A stretch of 64,000 nucleotides of DNA, from contig NZ_JAGSOV010000040.1 of the NCBI RefSeq assembly GCF_023898865.1, positions 62,001 to 126,000 on the forward strand, read 5' to 3'. Positions within the stretch are counted from its first letter, which is position 1. Every line of letters begins with the position of its first letter. Positions 8,128 through 18,500 of this stretch are shown here, piece by piece. Made by a program: the position numbers and the translations under genes. The notes under the pieces were generated by a model. That model did no database searches and was not told where the DNA came from. It saw only the letters and a list, made by a program, of their open reading frames with translations. Source of the DNA: Pseudonocardia humida (GTDB lineage: Bacteria; Actinomycetota; Actinomycetes; Mycobacteriales; Pseudonocardiaceae).

Positions 8128-9096
8128 ATGGATCCGGGCGGCCGCGCGTTGAGCACGGTCGTGTACTCCGACGGGGATCGACGCACGGCCGACCGGACCT
8201 GGCTCGTGGCGGTGGCCGCCGCGCTGTGGGGCACCGACGGGCTGCTGCGGCTACCGCTGGCCGGCCAGCTGCCCGCGGCCACCATCGTGTTCTGGGAGCA
8301 CCTGCTGATCGTGCTGGTGCTGATCCCGTTCCTGCCCTCTGCGGTGCGGGCGTTCCGCGGCGCGGCGCCACGGGAGCGGCTGGCCCTGCTGGTGATCGGC
8401 GTGGGGTCCTCGGCGGTGGCCACCGCGCTGTTCACCCAGGCCTTCACCTACGGCGACCCGGTCACCCCGCTGGTCCTGCAGAAGCTGCAACCCGTGGTCG
8501 CCGTGGTGGCCGCGGCCGCGCTGCTGGGCGAGCGGTTCCGCCCCGGCTACTGGGCGTTCGCGGTGCCCGCGCTGATCGGCGCCTGGTTGGTGGCCTTCAA
8601 GGACCCGCTGTCGGTGGCGCCGACGGCGCTGGTCGCCGCGCTGCTCGCGATCGGCGCCGCCGTGCTGTGGGCGATCGGGACGGTGCTCGGCCGGATGGTC
8701 AGCGTGCGGATGCCCAGCCGCGACGTGACGGTGCTGCGGTTCGCGATCGGCCTGCCCGCCGCCGCGGTGGTGCTGGCGCTCAACGGCGCCCCGCTCGCGG
8801 TGACCCCGGCCCAGCTCGGCCCGCTGGCGCTGCTCGCGCTGGTGCCGGGCCTGCTCGGGCTGAGCCTGTACTACCTGGGCCTGCGGGCCACGGCGGCCGC
8901 CCGCGCCACCCTGGCCGAGCTGGCGTTCCCGGTCACGGCCGCGCTGATCGGCGTGACGCTGCTGGGCGCCTCGCTGACGGTGACGCAGTGGGTCGGGCTG
9001 GTCGTGGTGGTGGCCGCGGTGACGGGCCTGGGGCTGCGGGAGCGGTCGCGGCAGCCGCTCGTCGTGGCGCCGGTCCCCACCGCTCCCGCCCGCTGA
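8128..9096 (+). CDS. EamA/DMT-family transporter
   Basis: 322 aa, ten predicted membrane segments in two EamA repeats (about residues 25-155 and 165-300). The first ends with the conserved glutamate-bearing helix end (LLGERFRPGYW), the second has TLAELAFPVTAALIGVTLLG. Such DMT permeases export amino acids, metabolites or nucleosides; the substrate is unknown. Starts 6 bp after the STAS gene (ATG 8128). A second ATG/GTG further in is possible because the first 25 residues are polar. Confidence 0.88.
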   Translation: MDPGGRALSTVVYSDGDRRTADRTWLVAVAAALWGTDGLLRLPLAGQLPAATIVFWEHLLIVLVLIPFLPSAVRAFRGAAPRERLALLVIGVGSSAVATALFTQAFTYGDPVTPLVLQKLQPVVAVVAAAALLGERFRPGYWAFAVPALIGAWLVAFKDPLSVAPTALVAALLAIGAAVLWAIGTVLGRMVSVRMPSRDVTVLRFAIGLPAAAVVLALNGAPLAVTPAQLGPLALLALVPGLLGLSLYYLGLRATAAARATLAELAFPVTAALIGVTLLGASLTVTQWVGLVVVVAAVTGLGLRERSRQPLVVAPVPTAPAR

Positions 9097-9413
9097 CCGC
9101 CGTCGCGTCCCGGCGAGCGAGAGCGCCTCTCGCTCAACGAGGTTGGCCGAGCGCGCCACTCGCTCACCCGGTCGGAGGCGGGGGAAGTGCGCCTCCGGCG
9201 GGCCTCGGCTCGAGCAGGGGCACTTCTCCGGGGGGACCGGCGGGGGTTGCCGGGGAGATGGCGGGTCCGGCAGGGGCCCCGGGGCACCGCGCGCACCGTC
9301 CGGCCACCGCGCACACGTCAGGACATGTGCGCGGCGGCGGGTAGGTGCGCGCGGTGACAACTGGGTGCCAGAACGTGGCTTCCTGAACCGGGGGTGGGTG
9401 CGGAGGCGCGTGG
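9097..9413. repeat. Intergenic region between convergent genes with hairpins and a short relative of the 48/62-kb repeat family
   Basis: 317 bp between the ends of the EamA and S4 genes. It opens with a GAGCGAGAGCGCCTCTCGCTC dyad-like unit and the phrase GAGCGCGCCACTCGCTC, both typical of the arrays near 47.8 and 63 kb. GGGGAAGTGC (9181) faces GGCACTTCTCC (9219), and CCGCGCACA/TGTGCGCGG (9307-9334) forms a 9-bp stem with a 10-nt loop. GTGGCTTCCTGA near 9374 resembles the arm of the 45.03-kb hairpin. No gene is supported here; transcription termination from both sides is the simplest function. Confidence 0.6.
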
Positions 9414-9812
9414 TCAGAGGTCGTCGGCGGTGCGGAGGCGGTCGAGGAGGCGGCGGTCGCGCTTGGTCGGGCGGCCTGCGCCGCGGTCGCGGCGGGCCAC
9501 CGGGACCGCGGCCTCCGGCGTCGGGGGCGGGGTGTGGTCGATGAAGCAGGTGGCGGCGTCGGCGGGACCGACCCGCTTCTGGATCACCTTGACGACCTCG
9601 ACGATCCGGGTGCTGTCCCGGCCCGCGCCCGCCGGGACGCGGGCCCGCACCCGGTCGCCCGCCTGCACCGGGGTGGCCGGCTTGGCCGGGCGGTCGTTGA
9701 CCCGCACGTGCCCGCCGCGGCACGCCGCGGCGGCGTCCGGGCGGGTCTTGGTCAGCCGCACGGCCCACAGCCAGCTGTCCAGCCGGCCCGTCTGCGCTTC
9801 GGGTGCCTGCAC
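9414..9812 (-). CDS. S4-domain RNA-binding protein, Hsp15-like
   Basis: 132 aa, close to the 133 aa of E. coli HslR. GTG at 9812. The S4 fold is at the N-terminus: RLDSWLWAVRLTKTRPDAAA then CRGGHVRVNDRPAKP and VQAGDRVRAR, the usual alpha-L RNA-binding loop. The C-terminus is basic (RPTKRDRRLLDRLR), as in Hsp15. The family binds stalled 50S subunits carrying nascent chains and helps recycle them after heat shock. Separated from malQ, which lies upstream on the same strand, by 55 bp. Confidence 0.88.
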   Translation of the reverse strand: MQAPEAQTGRLDSWLWAVRLTKTRPDAAAACRGGHVRVNDRPAKPATPVQAGDRVRARVPAGAGRDSTRIVEVVKVIQKRVGPADAATCFIDHTPPPTPEAAVPVARRDRGAGRPTKRDRRLLDRLRTADDL

Positions 9813-9867
9813 GGCCCCGATGATGGCGCGGCCGCCGTCGGGTTGCGACCCCGATACCGCCCGCGCG

Positions 9868-11811
9868 TCACCGCTCGTCGCGCAGCACCCGCACCACCTC
9901 GGCGACGCGCGGGTCGGCGCGCAGCTCCTCCAACGACTCCGCCAGCGGCAGCCGCCAGTTCGGGTACTGGTCGACCGTGCCCGGGAGGTTGGGCTGGCGG
10001 ACCTCGCCGATGACGTCGTATGGCGAGACCAGCACCAGCCGGGAGCGGCTGCGGGCCAGCAGCGCGTGCATGGCCACGACCAGCTCGTCGACGGTCGGCT
10101 CCCCGGGGCCGACCAGGCCCTCGGCGCGGATCATGTCGACCAGCTCGGCGCGCTCCTGCGCGGCCCGCGCCTCCTCGGCGGCGACGTCGCCGAGCAGGCC
10201 CAGCTCGGCCCGGGCCCGGACGTGCTCGGCGGTCAGGAACCCCGCCGCCGTGGGCAGGTCGTGGGTGGAGATCGTGGCCACCGAGTCCTCCGGCCACCGC
10301 CGGGGCGCCAGCAGCGGCTCCCCGGGGGCGTCGACGTCGCGGGTGAACCACAGCACCGACGAGCCGAGCATCCGGTGCGCGGCCAGGCCCTCGGTGACCT
10401 CTGGCTCGACGGTGCCCAGGTCCTCGCCGATCACCAGCGCGCCCGCCCGGTGCGCCTCCAGGGTGAGCACGGCCAGCATGACCTCGGCGTCGTAGTGGAC
10501 GTAGGTGCCGCGGTCGGCCGACTCGCCCGGCGGTACCCACCACAGCCGCCACAGCCCGGCCACGTGGTCGATGCGCAGGCCGTCGGCCTGGCGCAGCAGC
10601 GCGCGGAGCATGTCGCGGTAGGCGGCGTAGCCGGTGGCGGCGAGCCGGTCGGGGCGCCACGGCGGCAGCCCCCAGTCCTGGCCCTGCTGGCTGAACGCGT
10701 CCGGCGGCGCCCCGATCCGCACGCCCATCGCCAGCACGTCCTGCAGGGCCCAGCCGTCGGCGCCCTCCGGGTCGCACCCGACGGCCAGGTCGTGCACGAT
10801 CCGCACGCCCACCTCGCGGGCGGCCTCCTGCACCTCGACCAGCTGGGCCTGCACCTGCTGCTGCACCCAGGCGTGGAAGGCCACCCGCGGCGCCAGCTCG
10901 GCGCGCGCCCGCGCGACCCCCGGCGCGGAGGGCGAGCGCAGCTCGTCGGGCCAGCGGCTCCACCGCGCGCCGTGCCGCTCGGCGAGCGCGCAGTAGGTGG
11001 CGAACTCCCACAGGTCGTCGTCGGCGTCGGTGGGCTCCGGGCGCCCGTCGGCGCGCCAGAGCAGCTCCAGCGCCGAGCGCTTGGCCGCCCACGCCCGGTC
11101 GTGCTCGATCCGCCCGCCCGCGGTGAGCGGGCGCAGCGCGTCGACCTCGGCCCGGGTGGCGGCGTCGGCGCGCCGGTAGGCGGGCAGGTCGGTGATGCGC
11201 AGCGCGAGCGCGGTGCCGAACCGGCGGCTCGACGGGGTGTACGGCGAGGGCTGCACCGGCGGCACCGGGGTGATGGCGTGCAGCGGGTTGAGCAGCACGG
11301 CCCCCGCGCCGTGCTCGGCGCCCGTCCAGGTGGTGAACTCGCGCAGGTCGCCGAGGTCGCCGATGCCCCACGACGCCGCCGAGTGCAGGGCGTAGAGCTG
11401 CAGCATCCAGCCCCAGGCGCGCTCGGGCTCGGGCAGCGCCGGCGGCGCGACGACGACGGTGGCGGTCTGGTCGGCGGTCTCCAGCCGGTACCAGCCCGGT
11501 TCCAGGCCGGCGGGCAGTTCGGTGACCTCGCGGCGGGTGCCGTCCTCGCCGACGAGCACGCCGGGCACGGGCAGCGGCCTGCCCCGGTCGGTGCGCACGG
11601 CGATCGTGCCCGGCAGCCGTCCGGCCCGGGCCCGCTCGTCGGCGGCGGCCAGCGCGTCGCGCACGGCCCCGGGGCTGCTCGCGTCGACGTCGAGCAGGCC
11701 GAGGACGCGCACGACGACGTCCGGGTCGATCACCACCCGCTCGCGCTCGCCGTCGCGGTACTCGGTCGCCACGCCGTGCAGGGCCGCCAGTCGGGCCAGG
11801 TCCGTGTCCAC
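9868..11811 (-). CDS. malQ: 4-alpha-glucanotransferase (amylomaltase)
   Basis: 647 aa. GTG at 11811 with GGAG four bases upstream; the frame stays open much further but that region is antisense to the next gene. GH77 features: SWGIGDLGDL near the start of the barrel, QPSPYTPSSRRFG, catalytic nucleophile segment LRIDHVAGLWRLWWVP, the acid/base Glu in VIGEDLGTVEP and STHDLPT. It carries the extra N-terminal beta-sandwich (about residues 60-150) seen in actinobacterial and E. coli MalQ. It disproportionates maltodextrins and serves maltose or glycogen use. Stands alone, without other mal genes nearby. Confidence 0.93.
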   Translation of the reverse strand: MDTDLARLAALHGVATEYRDGERERVVIDPDVVVRVLGLLDVDASSPGAVRDALAAADERARAGRLPGTIAVRTDRGRPLPVPGVLVGEDGTRREVTELPAGLEPGWYRLETADQTATVVVAPPALPEPERAWGWMLQLYALHSAASWGIGDLGDLREFTTWTGAEHGAGAVLLNPLHAITPVPPVQPSPYTPSSRRFGTALALRITDLPAYRRADAATRAEVDALRPLTAGGRIEHDRAWAAKRSALELLWRADGRPEPTDADDDLWEFATYCALAERHGARWSRWPDELRSPSAPGVARARAELAPRVAFHAWVQQQVQAQLVEVQEAAREVGVRIVHDLAVGCDPEGADGWALQDVLAMGVRIGAPPDAFSQQGQDWGLPPWRPDRLAATGYAAYRDMLRALLRQADGLRIDHVAGLWRLWWVPPGESADRGTYVHYDAEVMLAVLTLEAHRAGALVIGEDLGTVEPEVTEGLAAHRMLGSSVLWFTRDVDAPGEPLLAPRRWPEDSVATISTHDLPTAAGFLTAEHVRARAELGLLGDVAAEEARAAQERAELVDMIRAEGLVGPGEPTVDELVVAMHALLARSRSRLVLVSPYDVIGEVRQPNLPGTVDQYPNWRLPLAESLEELRADPRVAEVVRVLRDER

Positions 11812-11989
11812 ACCGCTCCGTTCCCCGCACGCGCGGCGCCATTCCCCGGTTCGGGTGGCGGCGCTGCGAGCATCTCCGAGTTCCTGGTCTGACCAGCGAT
11901 AACACGCCCGGCACCGGTACCGGGCCGCGGCGTGGGCCAATGCTAGGTTCTCGATCACACGCCGCCGTCGTTCGGTCGGGAGGAGAGCG

Positions 11990-12049
11990 ATGAGCGAGCC
12001 TGCGCGTTCGGTGGTACCAGCGGCCGGGCGCGGCGGGGGGCAGCGATGA
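11990..12049 (+). CDS. 19-residue leader-type mini-ORF overlapping the next gene
   Basis: ATG at 11990 follows a strong AGGAGAG site and encodes MSEPARSVVPAAGRGGGQR, then TGA. That TGA overlaps the ATG of the 865-residue gene at 12046 as ATGA. A candidate -10 TAGGTT lies at 11944-11949. The setting suggests translational coupling: ribosomes load at the strong site, translate the short peptide and re-initiate. The peptide has no recognisable fold or attenuation-type codon run. Too short to be certain. Confidence 0.45.
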   Translation: MSEPARSVVPAAGRGGGQR

Positions 12050-14643
12050 GCCCGCCGGTCCTCGCCGCCGTCCTCGGGGTGGCGGTGCTGCTCGTCGCGT
12101 TCGCCGTCCTCATCGCGGTCACCGTCGTCCGGCGCCGCCGTGCCGCCCGGCCGCGGGGTCCGCGCACGGTGGCCGAGCTGGTCGAGCTGCGGGCGACGCG
12201 CGCGGCCGCGGCCGCGCGCGAACCGGCCGAGATCGTCGGTGCGGATCCCGCCGCGGACCCCGCCGCCGATCCGGGTGGCCCCGAGGGGCCCGGCACCGAT
12301 GACGGGCCGCCCATGGTCGCCGGCGCGGAGCCCGACCGCCACGACCGGGCCGACCCGACCGACCCGACCGAGGGCGGCAGGCACCGGGCCACCCCGGCCC
12401 GCCCGCCCACCGTCGTCCCGCCGCCCGAGGCGGACGCCCCGGACGAGATCGAGCTGCCCGCCGCGCGCCGCCCGGTCGAGCCGCCCGCCCGGCGCGCCCC
12501 CGCCGCGGAGAACGCCCCGCGCCCCGCCGACGCCGCCGAGCTGACCGGCGACGACACCCCGTGGCGGCGCGCCGCGCTGATGACGGCCTCGGCCGGCTCG
12601 CCCACCGCGTACGTCCCCCGGCTCGCGCCCCCGACCGCCGCCCCGCAGGTCGCCGCCCCGCCCGAGTGGACCGACCCCGACGACGCGGACGACGCGGACG
12701 ACACCGTCTGGTCGGGCTGGGCCGACTGGTCCGAGGTGGACGCCGAGGTCGAGGCGGAGTCCGAGGTCCGCGCGGAGCGGGCCGCGCAGACCGCAGGGAA
12801 CGGCCGGTCGACCGGGGCGGTGCGGCTGGTCCCGGGTCACGGTCCGCCCGCCGCCGAGCCCGCTGGCTCGGCGCCCCCGCGCAGGCTCACCGCCGTGCCC
12901 CCGATCGGGGGCAGGCGCCCCGATCCGGCCCAGGAGTCCACTTCGGACGGTGCGGGCGGCTCCGCGCCCCCGGTCGGGCTGCGCGCCGTCGCCGCCGCCG
13001 AGGCCCGCCCCACCGAGCCGGACCCCACCCCGCCCGCCGCGGACGCGCCGCCCCCGCTCCCGATCGCGGTCCCGACCGAGGAGGCCTCGGCGTCGGTCGA
13101 CGAGACCCCGGCCCCGGTCGTCGTCGACGAGACCCCGCCGGGTCCGACGGATGCCGCGCCCGCCGCGGACGTGGCGCGCCCGGAGCCGGTCCGCCCGGAG
13201 CCCGAGCCCGAGCCTCCGACCGCGCCGCCCCCGCTCCCGATCGCGGTCCCGACCGAGGAATTCGCGGTGTCGGTCGACAAGGCCCCCACCCCGGTCGACG
13301 AGGCGCCGTCGCGGGCGAACGACGCCCCCGCCCCGGCGCAGGAGGCCCCGGCCCCGGTCGACGAGGGCCCGGCCCCGGTCGACGAGGGCCCGGCCCCGGT
13401 CGACGAGGTCCCGGTGCCGGTCGACGAGGTCCCGGTGCCGGTCGACGAGGTCCCGGCCGTCGACCCCCCGATCGCGACCACCGAGGCTCCCGCCGACGAG
13501 CGGCCCGAGCGGCCCGAGCGGCCCGAGCGGCCCGAGCGGCCCGGGCGGCCCGGGCGGCCCGGGCGGCCCGGGCGGCCCGGGCGGCCCGAACCGCTCGTCC
13601 GGGCGCCGGAACCGCCCGGACCGGTCACCGCCGTCGCTCCCGCCCCGGCACCCCCCGCGTCCCGCCCGCCCACCACACCCGACAGGTGGACTCCGCGGGG
13701 GTGGGAGGCTGGACCCCCGCAGGCCCGGGGCGCGTCCGTGGCCGCGCTCCCCCCACCCGCCCCACGCGAGGTCGGAATGACGCCCGTCGAGCCAGCCGAG
13801 GCCACTCGGTCCCCGGTCCTGCCGCCGGCCACCCGGGCCGCGGACGCCGATCCGACCCGCACCGAGCCGCCGCCCCGGCGCCGCCCGCTGCGCTCGCCCG
13901 CCGAGCAGGCCGCCGAGCAGGCCGCCGCCGACCTGGCCCTGCTGCGCACCTTCGGCTACGCCGACCCGAGGCTGCGCCCGGACAGCGCTCCGGTGGTGTC
14001 GCTGGCGAGCCCGCTGGCCCCCGGGCCGGAGCCGGAGCCCGACGGGGCCGCGCAGCCGGTCCGCTTCCGGGTGGCCGGGCACGACGGCGCCGCGGTCGGC
14101 CGCGCCACCGTGGCGCTGCTGGACGACCGGGGCCGCCGGGCCGCGGCGGGCGCCGCGGGCGCCGACGGCTCCGGCACCGTCGACGCCCCCCGCCCGGGGG
14201 TGTACATGCTGGTGGCGAGCGCGCCGGGGCACCAGTCGGTGGCCGTGGCGATCACCGTCGCCGACGGCCCTATCGACGCCGAGGTGGCACTGGCCCGGTC
14301 GGCGTCGGTGGCGGGTGTCGTGTTCGGCGAGGACGGGCCGATCGCCGGTGCCCGGGTGACGCTCGTGCAGGACAGTGAGATCGTCGACGCCGTCGACTCC
14401 GCCGTCGACGGCGGCTACCGCATCGAGGACGTCCCGGCCGGGGAGTACGGGCTCTCGGTGGCCGCGGCGGGCTGCGCGCCGTTCGCGGCGCTGCTGGTGG
14501 TCCCGGAGGAGACCGAGGTGCGCCGCGACGTGGAACTGGAGTCCGCGCTGGCCCAGACTGACCACGACGACGCCGGGACCGAGTTCCCCGACGTGGCCGA
14601 CCTGCTGCACGGCGGCGGGGAGCAGCACCCATCCGGGAGGTAG
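12046..14643 (+). CDS. Membrane-anchored proline-rich protein with C-terminal carboxypeptidase-regulatory-like domains
   Basis: 865 aa. One N-terminal membrane helix (residues about 4-27, VLAAVLGVAVLLVAFAVLI) is followed by VRRRR and about 560 residues of disordered Pro/Ala/Glu-rich sequence. This holds a duplicated PPPLPIAVPTEE segment (near 13050 and 13229), tandem 7-residue repeats of APVDEGP/PVPVDEV type (13350-13460) and tandem 3-residue RPE then RPG repeats (13500-13590). The C-terminus (about residues 670-850) looks like two Ig-like CarboxypepD_reg domains (VRFRVAGHDGAAVGRATVAL and SVAGVVFGEDGPIAGARVTL). Lack of a signal cleavage site and the RRRR stop favour an inside C-terminus. The gene is followed after 2 bp by the lipase-like gene. 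Function unknown. Confidence 0.75.
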   Translation: MSPPVLAAVLGVAVLLVAFAVLIAVTVVRRRRAARPRGPRTVAELVELRATRAAAAAREPAEIVGADPAADPAADPGGPEGPGTDDGPPMVAGAEPDRHDRADPTDPTEGGRHRATPARPPTVVPPPEADAPDEIELPAARRPVEPPARRAPAAENAPRPADAAELTGDDTPWRRAALMTASAGSPTAYVPRLAPPTAAPQVAAPPEWTDPDDADDADDTVWSGWADWSEVDAEVEAESEVRAERAAQTAGNGRSTGAVRLVPGHGPPAAEPAGSAPPRRLTAVPPIGGRRPDPAQESTSDGAGGSAPPVGLRAVAAAEARPTEPDPTPPAADAPPPLPIAVPTEEASASVDETPAPVVVDETPPGPTDAAPAADVARPEPVRPEPEPEPPTAPPPLPIAVPTEEFAVSVDKAPTPVDEAPSRANDAPAPAQEAPAPVDEGPAPVDEGPAPVDEVPVPVDEVPVPVDEVPAVDPPIATTEAPADERPERPERPERPERPGRPGRPGRPGRPGRPEPLVRAPEPPGPVTAVAPAPAPPASRPPTTPDRWTPRGWEAGPPQARGASVAALPPPAPREVGMTPVEPAEATRSPVLPPATRAADADPTRTEPPPRRRPLRSPAEQAAEQAAADLALLRTFGYADPRLRPDSAPVVSLASPLAPGPEPEPDGAAQPVRFRVAGHDGAAVGRATVALLDDRGRRAAAGAAGADGSGTVDAPRPGVYMLVASAPGHQSVAVAITVADGPIDAEVALARSASVAGVVFGEDGPIAGARVTLVQDSEIVDAVDSAVDGGYRIEDVPAGEYGLSVAAAGCAPFAALLVVPEETEVRRDVELESALAQTDHDDAGTEFPDVADLLHGGGEQHPSGR

Positions 14644-14645
14644 CG

Positions 14646-15521
14646 GTGAGCGCGAGTGACGCGGTGCCCGACGGCGGCGACGCCCCGGGGGAGCCCCGGG
14701 AGGTCGACGGCAGGCTCGACGGCGCCCGCGGCGTGCGCCTCTACTGGCGCGGCCACCTGCCCGCCGGTGAGCCGCGCGGGGTGCTGCTGATCTGCCACGG
14801 CCTGGGCGAGCACGCCGGGCGCTACGGCAACGTCGTCGACGCGCTGCGCCCCGACGGCTGGGCCGTCTACGGGCTCGACCACCGCGGCCACGGCCACTCC
14901 GGGGGCCGCCGCGCCCACCTGGACGGCTACGCCGACTGGCTGGCCGACTTCGACGCGTTCCGCCGGCACGTGGTGGCGCTGCACCCGGGGCTGCCGGTGT
15001 TCCTGCTCGGCCACAGCATGGGCGGGCAGATCGCCCTGGCCTACGCCCTGGACCACCCCGACGACCTGCGCGGCCTGGTGCTCTCGGCGCCCGCGCTGGC
15101 CAGCGGGCAGGTCCCGGCGGCGGCCGTGCCGGCCCTGCGGCTGCTGTCCCGGGTCGGGGGGCGGCTGCGCCCGGTCGGCATCGACGTGACCAAGATCAGC
15201 AAGGACCCGGAGGTGGTCGCCGCCTACCGCGGCGACACCCTGGTCCACCAGGGCAAGCCGACGCTCGGGCTGATGTCGGCCCTGCTCGACGGCTTCGCGC
15301 TGGTCGACCGGGCGGGTGAGCTGACCATCCCCGTGCTGCTGCAGCACGGCGAGCTCGACGTCCTCACCGACCCCGCGGGCACCCGCGCGCTGGACGGCGC
15401 CCTGCGCACCCCCGACAAGACCGTGCACTGGTACGAGGGCCTGTGGCACGAGATCTACAACGAGCCGGAGCGCGAGCGCCCGCTGGCCGACCTGCGGGCC
15501 TGGCTCGACGCCCACCGCTAG
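14646..15521 (+). CDS. Alpha/beta hydrolase, monoacylglycerol lipase-like
   Basis: 291 aa, GTG at 14646, two bases after the stop of the preceding gene, so an operon is likely. The oxyanion region HGLGEHAGRY, nucleophile elbow GHSMGG, acid HGELDVLTD and catalytic His in YEGLWHEIYNE follow the order of the Hydrolase_4 (lysophospholipase/monoglyceride lipase) family. It should hydrolyse monoacylglycerol or lysophospholipid esters in the cytoplasm. A 6-bp hairpin (15510-15526) spans the TAG stop. Confidence 0.9.
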   Translation: MSASDAVPDGGDAPGEPREVDGRLDGARGVRLYWRGHLPAGEPRGVLLICHGLGEHAGRYGNVVDALRPDGWAVYGLDHRGHGHSGGRRAHLDGYADWLADFDAFRRHVVALHPGLPVFLLGHSMGGQIALAYALDHPDDLRGLVLSAPALASGQVPAAAVPALRLLSRVGGRLRPVGIDVTKISKDPEVVAAYRGDTLVHQGKPTLGLMSALLDGFALVDRAGELTIPVLLQHGELDVLTDPAGTRALDGALRTPDKTVHWYEGLWHEIYNEPERERPLADLRAWLDAHR

Positions 15522-15585
15522 TGGGCAACCAGCCGCAGGTAGACCCCCGTGGCCGCCGGTCACCGAGATCGGGCATCGTGGCGGC

Positions 15586-18500
15586 GTGACCCGCCCCGAG
15601 GACGGTGAGATCGCCCGGATACTGGCCGGCGACGGACCGATCGGCGTGCTGGGCCCGGTGGCCGGGTGGCCGCCCGAGCTGCGCTCCACCATGGACCTGC
15701 TGATGGGGTCCACGCACCCGCTGGCGGTGTGCTGGGGCCCCGACTTCGCGCTGCTCTACAACGACGCCTACGTGCCCGGGGCCGGGCGCAAGCACCCGGA
15801 GGGCTTCGGGGCGCCGGTCCGCGCGGTGTGGCCGGAGATCTGGGCCCGAATCGGGCCGCTGCTGGAGCGCGTGGTGCGCACCGGCGAGCCGCAGGGCCGC
15901 CAGGACGACCGGCTGGTCATGTACCGGCACGGGTTCGCCGAGGAGACCTACTGGAACTACTCGTTCAGCCCGTTGCGCACGGCCGACGGCCGTGTCGCCG
16001 GGGTGTTCAACATCACCAGCGAGACGACCCGGCGGGTGGTGGGGGAGCGGCGGCTGCGGCTGCTGGCCCGGCTGGCCGAGGCCGGCCGCGACGCGGGCTC
16101 GGTCGAGCGCGTGCTGCAGCAGGTCGCCGCGGTGCTCGACACGGCGCAGTGGGACGTCCCGTTCGCCGCGCTCTACCGCCACACCCCCGACCGCGAGGGC
16201 CCGCGGCTGGTGGCCGCGGCCGGGTTCGGCGACCGGGTCCCCGACCTGCCCGCTCCCGGCGCCGTCGGGTTCACGATGGTGGAGCTGCCCGGGGGCCTGG
16301 TCAGCGGGCGCGGGGTGCGCTCGACGGTGGCCGCGAGCGCCGTCGTGGCCGGGGCCGACGGCGGTCCGGCCCTCGGGGTGCTGCTGGGGGTGCCGCCCGC
16401 GCTGCCGTTCGACGCCGACCAGCGCTCCTTCCTGCAGCTGGTCGTCGACCACGTGGCGGCGGCGGTGGCCGCCGCGGGGGCGGCGGAGGCCCGGGGCAGG
16501 CGCGCGGCGGCGATGACCGAGCTGGAGCGGGCGCGCACCGGGTTCATCGCCGGGTTCGGCGAGGAGTTCCGCACCCCGCTGGCGATGATCCTGGGCCCGG
16601 TCGAGCAGCTGCGCGACCGCGTCCCGCCCGACCTGCGCGCCGACGTGGACGTCCTGGAGCGCAACGCCGCGCGCATGCTCAAGCTCGTCGACGACCTGCT
16701 CGAGGTCTCCCGCCTGGAGGCGGGCCGGGTCGCGGGCGCGTTCGTGCCGGTCGACCTGGGCGCGGTCACCGGGGAGCTGGCCGGGCTGTTCCGCTCGACC
16801 GCGGAGCGGGCCGGGCTGATCCTGGACATCGACTGCCCCCCGCTGCCCCGCCCGGTCTGGGTCGACCCGGAGCTGTGGGAGAAGGTGGTGCTGAACCTGC
16901 TGAGCAACGCGGTCAAGCACACCTTCGACGGCGGCGTGCGCGTCGAGGTCAGCGCCGACGGCGAGCACGCCGAGCTGCGGGTGATCGACACCGGGGTGGG
17001 CATCCCGGAGGAGGAGCTGGACCGGCTGTTCGACCGGTTCCACCGGGTGCGCGGCGTGCCGTCGCGCTCGGCGGAGGGCAGCGGCATCGGGCTTGCGCTC
17101 GTGCGGCAGGCGGTCGAGCTGCACGGCGGGACCGTCGAGGTGACCAGCACCGTCGACATCGGCAGCGTGTTCATCGTGCGGCTGCCGCTGGGGTTGGCGC
17201 ACCTCCCGGTGGACGCGCTGGGCCCCGCGCCCGAGCCGGGGCCGCGCTCGGCCAGCGAGATCGCCGAGCCGTTCCTGGCCGAGGCCCGGCGCTGGCTCCC
17301 CGGCGCCGAGCCGGACGAGCCCGCGGTGCCCGAGCTGCTCTCCCCGAGCGGCGCGCCCGGCGGGCGGGTGCTGGTGGCCGACGGCGACCCCGACATCCGC
17401 GCCTACATCGCCCGGCTGCTGTCCGAGCACTGGGAGGTCCAGGTCGTCGCGGACGGCGCCCAGGTGCTGGCCGCGGCCGCCGCCGACCCGCCCGACATGA
17501 TCGTCGCCGACGTCGCCCTGCCCGGACCCGACGACGGCCCCGGCGGTCTGGGCCTGGTGCGGGCGCTGCGCGCCGACCCGACCACGGCCGGGGTGCCGGT
17601 GGTGCTCGTCTCGGCCAGCGCCGGGGAGGAGGCCGCGGTCCAGGGCCTGGCCGCCGGGGCCGACGACTACCTGGTCAAGCCGTTCTCGGCGCGGGAGCTG
17701 GTCGCCAGGGTGGGCAGCCACCTGCAGCTGGGGCGCACCCGCCGGGCCGCGGAGCGCCGGTTCCGGGCGATGGCCGACGCCACGCCCGCGCTGATCTGGG
17801 TGGACGACGCGAGCGGCGAGCGGCAGTTCGTCAACCGCGGTTGGCTGGACTTCACCGGGACCGCCGACGCCGCCGTCGAGCTGGGCCGGGCCTGGCAGGA
17901 CCGCATCCACCCCGACGACCGCAAGCGCTACCGGTCGGTGCGCGAGGCCGCGACGACCACCGGGGCGGCGTTCGAGGTGGAGTACCGGCTGCGGCACGCG
18001 AGCGGCCACCACCGCTGGGTGCTCGACCGCGGTGCGCCGGTCAGCCCCGACGAGCACCCGACGGGGTTCGTCGGCGGCTGCCTCGACGTCGACGCCCAGC
18101 ACCGGGAGCGCCGGCGCAACCTGCTCTTCGCCGAGGTCGCCACCGCCCTGGACGCCGAGCGCAGCGCCGTCGGCCGGTTCCGGGCGCTGGCCAGGACGCT
18201 GGTCGAGCACGGCGTTGCCGACCTCGCGCGCGTGCACGAGCACCGCGCCGAGGGCACCCCCGCCCTGCGCGCGGTGGCCGCGGCCGACCCGGGGGCGGAG
18301 CCCGCGCTGCGGTCCTTCCCCGGCGACCTGGGACTGCTGGGCGAGGTGGCGGCCACCGGTCGCGCGCGGCTGGTCGTCACCGGGCCCGACCACCCCCTCG
18401 ACGTGGGCTCGGGCGTAGTGGCACCGCTCGTCGCGGGCGGGCGGGTGCTCGGCCTGGTCGCCTTGGACCGCACCGTCGACCGGGTCGCCTTCGACGCCGA

